DNA from: Bacillus benzoevorans
GTDB lineage: Bacteria; Bacillota; Bacilli; Bacillales; Cytobacillaceae
Direction of reading: 5' to 3'
Assembly: GCF_014207535.1 (NCBI RefSeq)
Contig: NZ_JACHGK010000013.1
Span: 62,001-126,000, forward strand
Length of the DNA: 64,000 nucleotides
Of the stretch, positions 61,098 to 64,000 are shown one piece after another (positions within the stretch are counted from its first letter, which is position 1; the number at the start of each line of letters is the position of its first letter). Position numbers and translations under genes: made by a program. The notes beneath the pieces were generated by a model. That model searched no databases. It saw only the letters and a list, made by a program, of their open reading frames with translations, and had not been told where the DNA came from.

Positions 61098-61113
61098 GTA
61101 AATATTAAATGAG

Positions 61114-61210
61114 GGAGGAACTGCTTTTAGCTGTTCCTCTGTTTTCATGTTACAAACAGAATGAAAGAAAGAGCCATCAAAAAGTGACGGCTCTTTCTTT
61201 CTATTTTTAT
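61114..61210 (+). terminator. Double terminator after the SLH gene
   Basis: First AGGAAC/GTTCCT with TGTTTTC, then AAAGAAAGAGCC/GGCTCTTTCTTT followed by CTATTTTT. The second is strong and can work in both directions. Confidence 0.88.
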
Positions 61211-61214
61211 CGAA

Positions 61215-61250
61215 GGAAAACAGAGGGACAAGATTGCGTCTCCTTGTTTC
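61215..61250. repeat. Family A-like repeat
   Basis: GGAAAACAGAGGGACAAGAT, then TGCGTCTCCTTGTTTC. It abuts the stop of the LRR reading frame. Confidence 0.65.
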
Positions 61251-61255
61251 ATTTT

Positions 61256-62925
61256 TCAATCAACTACGATGGCGCCGCGTGCCTCTAGTTTTTCAATTAC
61301 TTTTTGTGATTCTGCATTCAGTTCATTATCCAGCAAAGTTAGCTCTTTTAAATTCGCATGTTCACTTAGCGGAGTGATATCCGTTATTTGATTAGATGCT
61401 AAATGAAGTTGCTGCAGCTTGGTTAATTGCCTCAATACTTGGATATCGCTGATTCCGTTTGTAGTTAAATCAAGATCGGTCAGATTGGTTAAGTTGCCCA
61501 ATGCATCGATATCACTTAATTCATTTACGCTTAGATCCAGCTTCTCAAGCTTGGTTAAGTTTTTTAAAGCATCAATATCACTGATGTTGTTGAAACTCAA
61601 ACGGAGTAATATCAATTTGTTTAAACTGCTTAGGGCGCTGATATCATTTAGACCATTGTAATCCAGGCTAAGAGCATAAAGATTGGTTAGGCCGCTTAGT
61701 GCACTGATATCACTTATTTTATTGTCGGCTAAAGTAAGTTGCTGCAGCGTTTTTAGTTTGCTTAACACGTTGATATCACTGATCTTGTTGTAGGATAAAC
61801 CAAGCGTATAAAGAGTCTTGAATTCGGGCAGCACGCTGATATCACTGATTTCATTGCCAGTTAAGTCAAGATCGGTCAGATTGGTCAACCTCTTCAACGG
61901 ACTGATATCGCTGATGTTGTTCTGAAATAGATTAAGCATAAAAATGTTCGTTAACCCCGCTAAGGGACGAACATCACTTATATCATTGAAGGATAAAGTC
62001 ACAATCTCAAGCTTGGTTAATCCACTTAAGGCGCTGATATCACTGATTCGATTGGTTGGTAAATGAAGCACTCTCAAATTGGTTAACCCACTCAACTTAC
62101 TAATATCACTTATTTCGTTCATACCTAAATCAAGATAGGTCATATTCTTTGCATATTCAATCCCTGAGATATTTTTAATAAAATACCACTACCGGAAACC
62201 CCTGGGGCTTCAATTTTACGAATGCTGTTCATATCAGCAACGGTGATGTTTCCCATCGGTTTGTTGAGTGTTTCCCTTATCGCCTTTTCAAATTTTTTAT
62301 CAGGAAAATGAACAACTGCCGCGCGGAATGACGGTTCCAATGTTCGTGCCATAAATGCAGAAAACTGTCCGCGCGTTACCGCTAGATTAGGCCGATAGGT
62401 CCCATCCGCATATCCGCTGGCAATCCCATTGGCGGACACATTCAAAATAGATTGATAGGCGGCCATTTTGGTAGAGACATCGGAAAATCCATTTTCAGTT
62501 CCTTTTGTTAAAGTAAAGGCCCGATTTAAAAAGATAGCCATTTGGGCCCGGGTGACAGAATCGTGGGGACGGTAAGTTCCATCCGCATATCCGCTGATAA
62601 TCCCTTTTTCAACGGCTGCCGCAATATATCCTGAGCCCGTCACATACGCCGTGACATCCTTAAATTTCGTATTCCTTGGTTCACCGCTTAAGTTCAAAGC
62701 ACGGCCGAGCATCATGGCTGCTTGTGCCCGGGTGACTGTTATATTCGGTTTAAATGTGCCATCCGCGTAACCCGAAATCACTCCCTTTCCTGAGAGATAG
62801 AGAACCTCATCATAAAAAGTATAGCTTGTTGAAACATCCTTAAATCTACTTGCGGCTTGACCATTGACTGGAGCAACAAGACCTAAGACTAGAACGAAAA
62901 GGACTAAACGAATTAACTTTTTCAC
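61256..62925 (-). pseudogene. SLH-leucine-rich-repeat (internalin-like) protein split by a frameshift
   Basis: One gene in two frames. The 5' part (62925 to ~62180) encodes a signal peptide (ending GQAAS) and three SLH domains (YADGTFKPNITVTRAQAAMM and similar), then PDKKFEKAIRETLNKP. The 3' part (to 61256) encodes about twelve 22-residue LRRs of the LxxLxxLxLxxNxISDIxxL type. At ~62175-62187 one base is missing in GTATTTTATTAAAAAT: continuing in the other frame gives KNISGIEYAKNMTYLDLG, which joins the two parts. Intact length would be about 555 residues. It may be a true pseudogene, a phase-variation tract or a sequencing error. Confidence 0.85.
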
Positions 62926-63003
62926 CCAAATCCCCTCCTTTATTACAGTATAACACCATCATCCAATATTTTCCTTTTCGCTTTTTGAATATATAAAGAC
63001 AAA

Positions 63004-63092
63004 AAAACAGGGGGACGATTCTCGTATTTCCCTAATTATTATCTATTTTGGAAATGACTAGGAAAACAGAAGAACCGCCCCCTTATTTCCCT
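63004..63092. repeat. Two family A repeats between divergent genes
   Basis: AAACAGGGGGACGATTCTCG, then TATTTCCCT; then GGAAAACAGAAGAACCGCCC, then CCTTATTTCCCT. The second is in reverse orientation. Confidence 0.75.
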
Positions 63093-63147
63093 AAAATATG
63101 GTAATATTATGTTAGGTCGACAATTTTTTAGGTAAGGAGAGGAATAA

Positions 63148-64000
63148 GTGGGAGAAACTTTATTGAAAGAAAGGTCGAAAATACATTATCTATTCCTTAT
63201 TTTGATTATTCCGATAGGTATTTTTTGGACCTATTTGATTCCTCCGTTTCAAACTCCGGATGAAACGGTGCATTTTTATCGTGCCTTTGAAGTGGCAGAA
63301 GGCCATATGACGAGCGGGCATGATGAAAATGGAAGAATAGGAAACTATTTTTCTGCTTCAATTCAAGAGTTTGTCGACAAAGTCAAGTTAGAGGAAATCG
63401 CCTTTCATCCTGAAGTGAAATTATCGAGCGAGGAATTAGAAGAGGTCAAAACAATATATCTATCTGAGGAAAATCAGATTTTCTACTACTTTCCTTCAAG
63501 TGCCATCTACAGTCCAGTCCCTTACTTGCCGCAGGCACTAGGTATTTTTATGGCGAAAGGGTTAGATTGGTCCGTTTTTTCGATTCTGGTGACAGCCAGG
63601 GTGTTTAATTTAATTGCCTACGCGTTATTGACTTTTTATGCGATTAAGATCATTCCAAAGCTTAAAAGCTGTTTGTTTTTATTAGCGTTCATGCCGATGA
63701 GTCTGCATCAGGCAGCCTCCATTAGCGGCGATGCATTGCTTTTTGGTGTTTCCTTTTTGTTGATAGCGTATGTTTGCCGGTTTATTTTTTCAGAGGAAGC
63801 TACTAAGTTTACGATAAAGGATTTTCTTATTATTTTAGCCTTATCGAGCGCTGCATCGCTGGCAAAACCTGCTTATTTTCTGCTATTCTTGCTGCTCTTT
63901 TTGGTTCCGGTGCAAAAGTATGGAAGTAAGATGGCGTATTGGAAATATAATATGTCGATTGCTGTTCTTTCAGTAGCTGCATTATTCAGCTGGATGGCTT
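63148..64000 (+). CDS. DUF2142-family polytopic membrane protein (3' end outside window)
   Basis: The frame is open from the GTG at 63148 to the window end (284 residues visible). The first helix (FLILIIPIGIFWTYLIPPF) is followed by PDETVHFYRAFEVAEGHM, the DUF2142 hallmark, a long polar loop (about 60-125) and several more helices (SILVTARVFNLIAYALLTF, CLFLLAFMPMSLHQAASISG). Members resemble glycosyltransferase-type membrane proteins acting in cell-surface polysaccharide assembly. AAGGAGAGG lies 5 bases before the GTG. Moderately sure of family; function unknown. Confidence 0.8.
   Translation, partial: MGETLLKERSKIHYLFLILIIPIGIFWTYLIPPFQTPDETVHFYRAFEVAEGHMTSGHDENGRIGNYFSASIQEFVDKVKLEEIAFHPEVKLSSEELEEVKTIYLSEENQIFYYFPSSAIYSPVPYLPQALGIFMAKGLDWSVFSILVTARVFNLIAYALLTFYAIKIIPKLKSCLFLLAFMPMSLHQAASISGDALLFGVSFLLIAYVCRFIFSEEATKFTIKDFLIILALSSAASLAKPAYFLLFLLLFLVPVQKYGSKMAYWKYNMSIAVLSVAALFSWMA

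Overview
This 64 kb window is chromosomal DNA of a spore-forming member of the Bacillaceae, probably close to Bacillus or Neobacillus. The signs are AGGAGG-type ribosome binding sites, TTG/GTG starts, GerPA/GerPF-like proteins, a LysM-GH18 spore hydrolase, SLH-domain surface proteins and a FadF/EtfAB electron transfer branch. Many gene ends carry a short degenerate palindrome family (GGGAAAC..GAACCGTCCCC..GTTTC, here family A) or a GGGACAAGG..CCTTGTCCC family (family B).

Layout. 1-9.7 kb: 3' end of glyA, a fused serine dehydratase, YitT and YdcF-family membrane proteins, a 13-copy 52-bp hairpin array, a 33-residue-repeat protein and other small genes. 9.98-16.2 kb: a xanthine-dehydrogenase (puc-type) cluster with Moco, FAD and 2Fe-2S subunits plus MocA- and XdhC-like maturation factors, interrupted by a MITE-like element and two small opposite-strand genes. 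16.4-18.9 kb: two GerP-type proteins, a small heat-shock/coat protein and an M20 peptidase. 18.9-31.1 kb: an IclR regulator diverging from a beta-oxidation operon (thiolase, SUGCT-like CoA transferase, hydroxyacyl-CoA dehydrogenase, acyl-CoA dehydrogenase, EtfB, EtfA, FadF, enoyl-CoA hydratase) and an MFS carboxylate-type transporter. 31.3-35.4 kb: a CMD-family protein, a LysR regulator diverging from a GntP-type permease, and a 3-hydroxyisobutyrate-dehydrogenase-like enzyme.

35.4-47.3 kb is the most interesting block. A sigma-54-dependent AcoR/DhaR-like activator faces a hydrolase, a cyclohexanone-monooxygenase-type Baeyer-Villiger enzyme, an iron alcohol dehydrogenase, an aldehyde dehydrogenase and an SDR. 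Next to it is a partly decayed paralogous module: regulator fragment, sigma-54 promoter, butanediol-type dehydrogenase, aldehyde dehydrogenase fragment, SDR. Two textbook -24/-12 promoters, with dyads upstream, tie the two modules together. Read with the beta-oxidation operon, this looks like a route from a (cyclic) secondary alcohol or ketone via lactone and hydroxy acid to a dicarboxylate such as adipate, and on to acetyl-CoA plus succinyl-CoA. The pathway assignment is inference.

47.4-64 kb: a flippase-like protein, a second 52-bp tandem array (19 copies), an orphan Rieske dioxygenase alpha/beta pair, an HD-GYP gene broken by one amber codon, a YcdB/SLH surface protein, a LysM-GH18 hydrolase, an SLH protein with a Gly/Leu-rich tail, an SLH-LRR protein split by a frameshift, and the start of a DUF2142 membrane protein. 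No tRNA, rRNA, CRISPR array or intact insertion sequence was seen.
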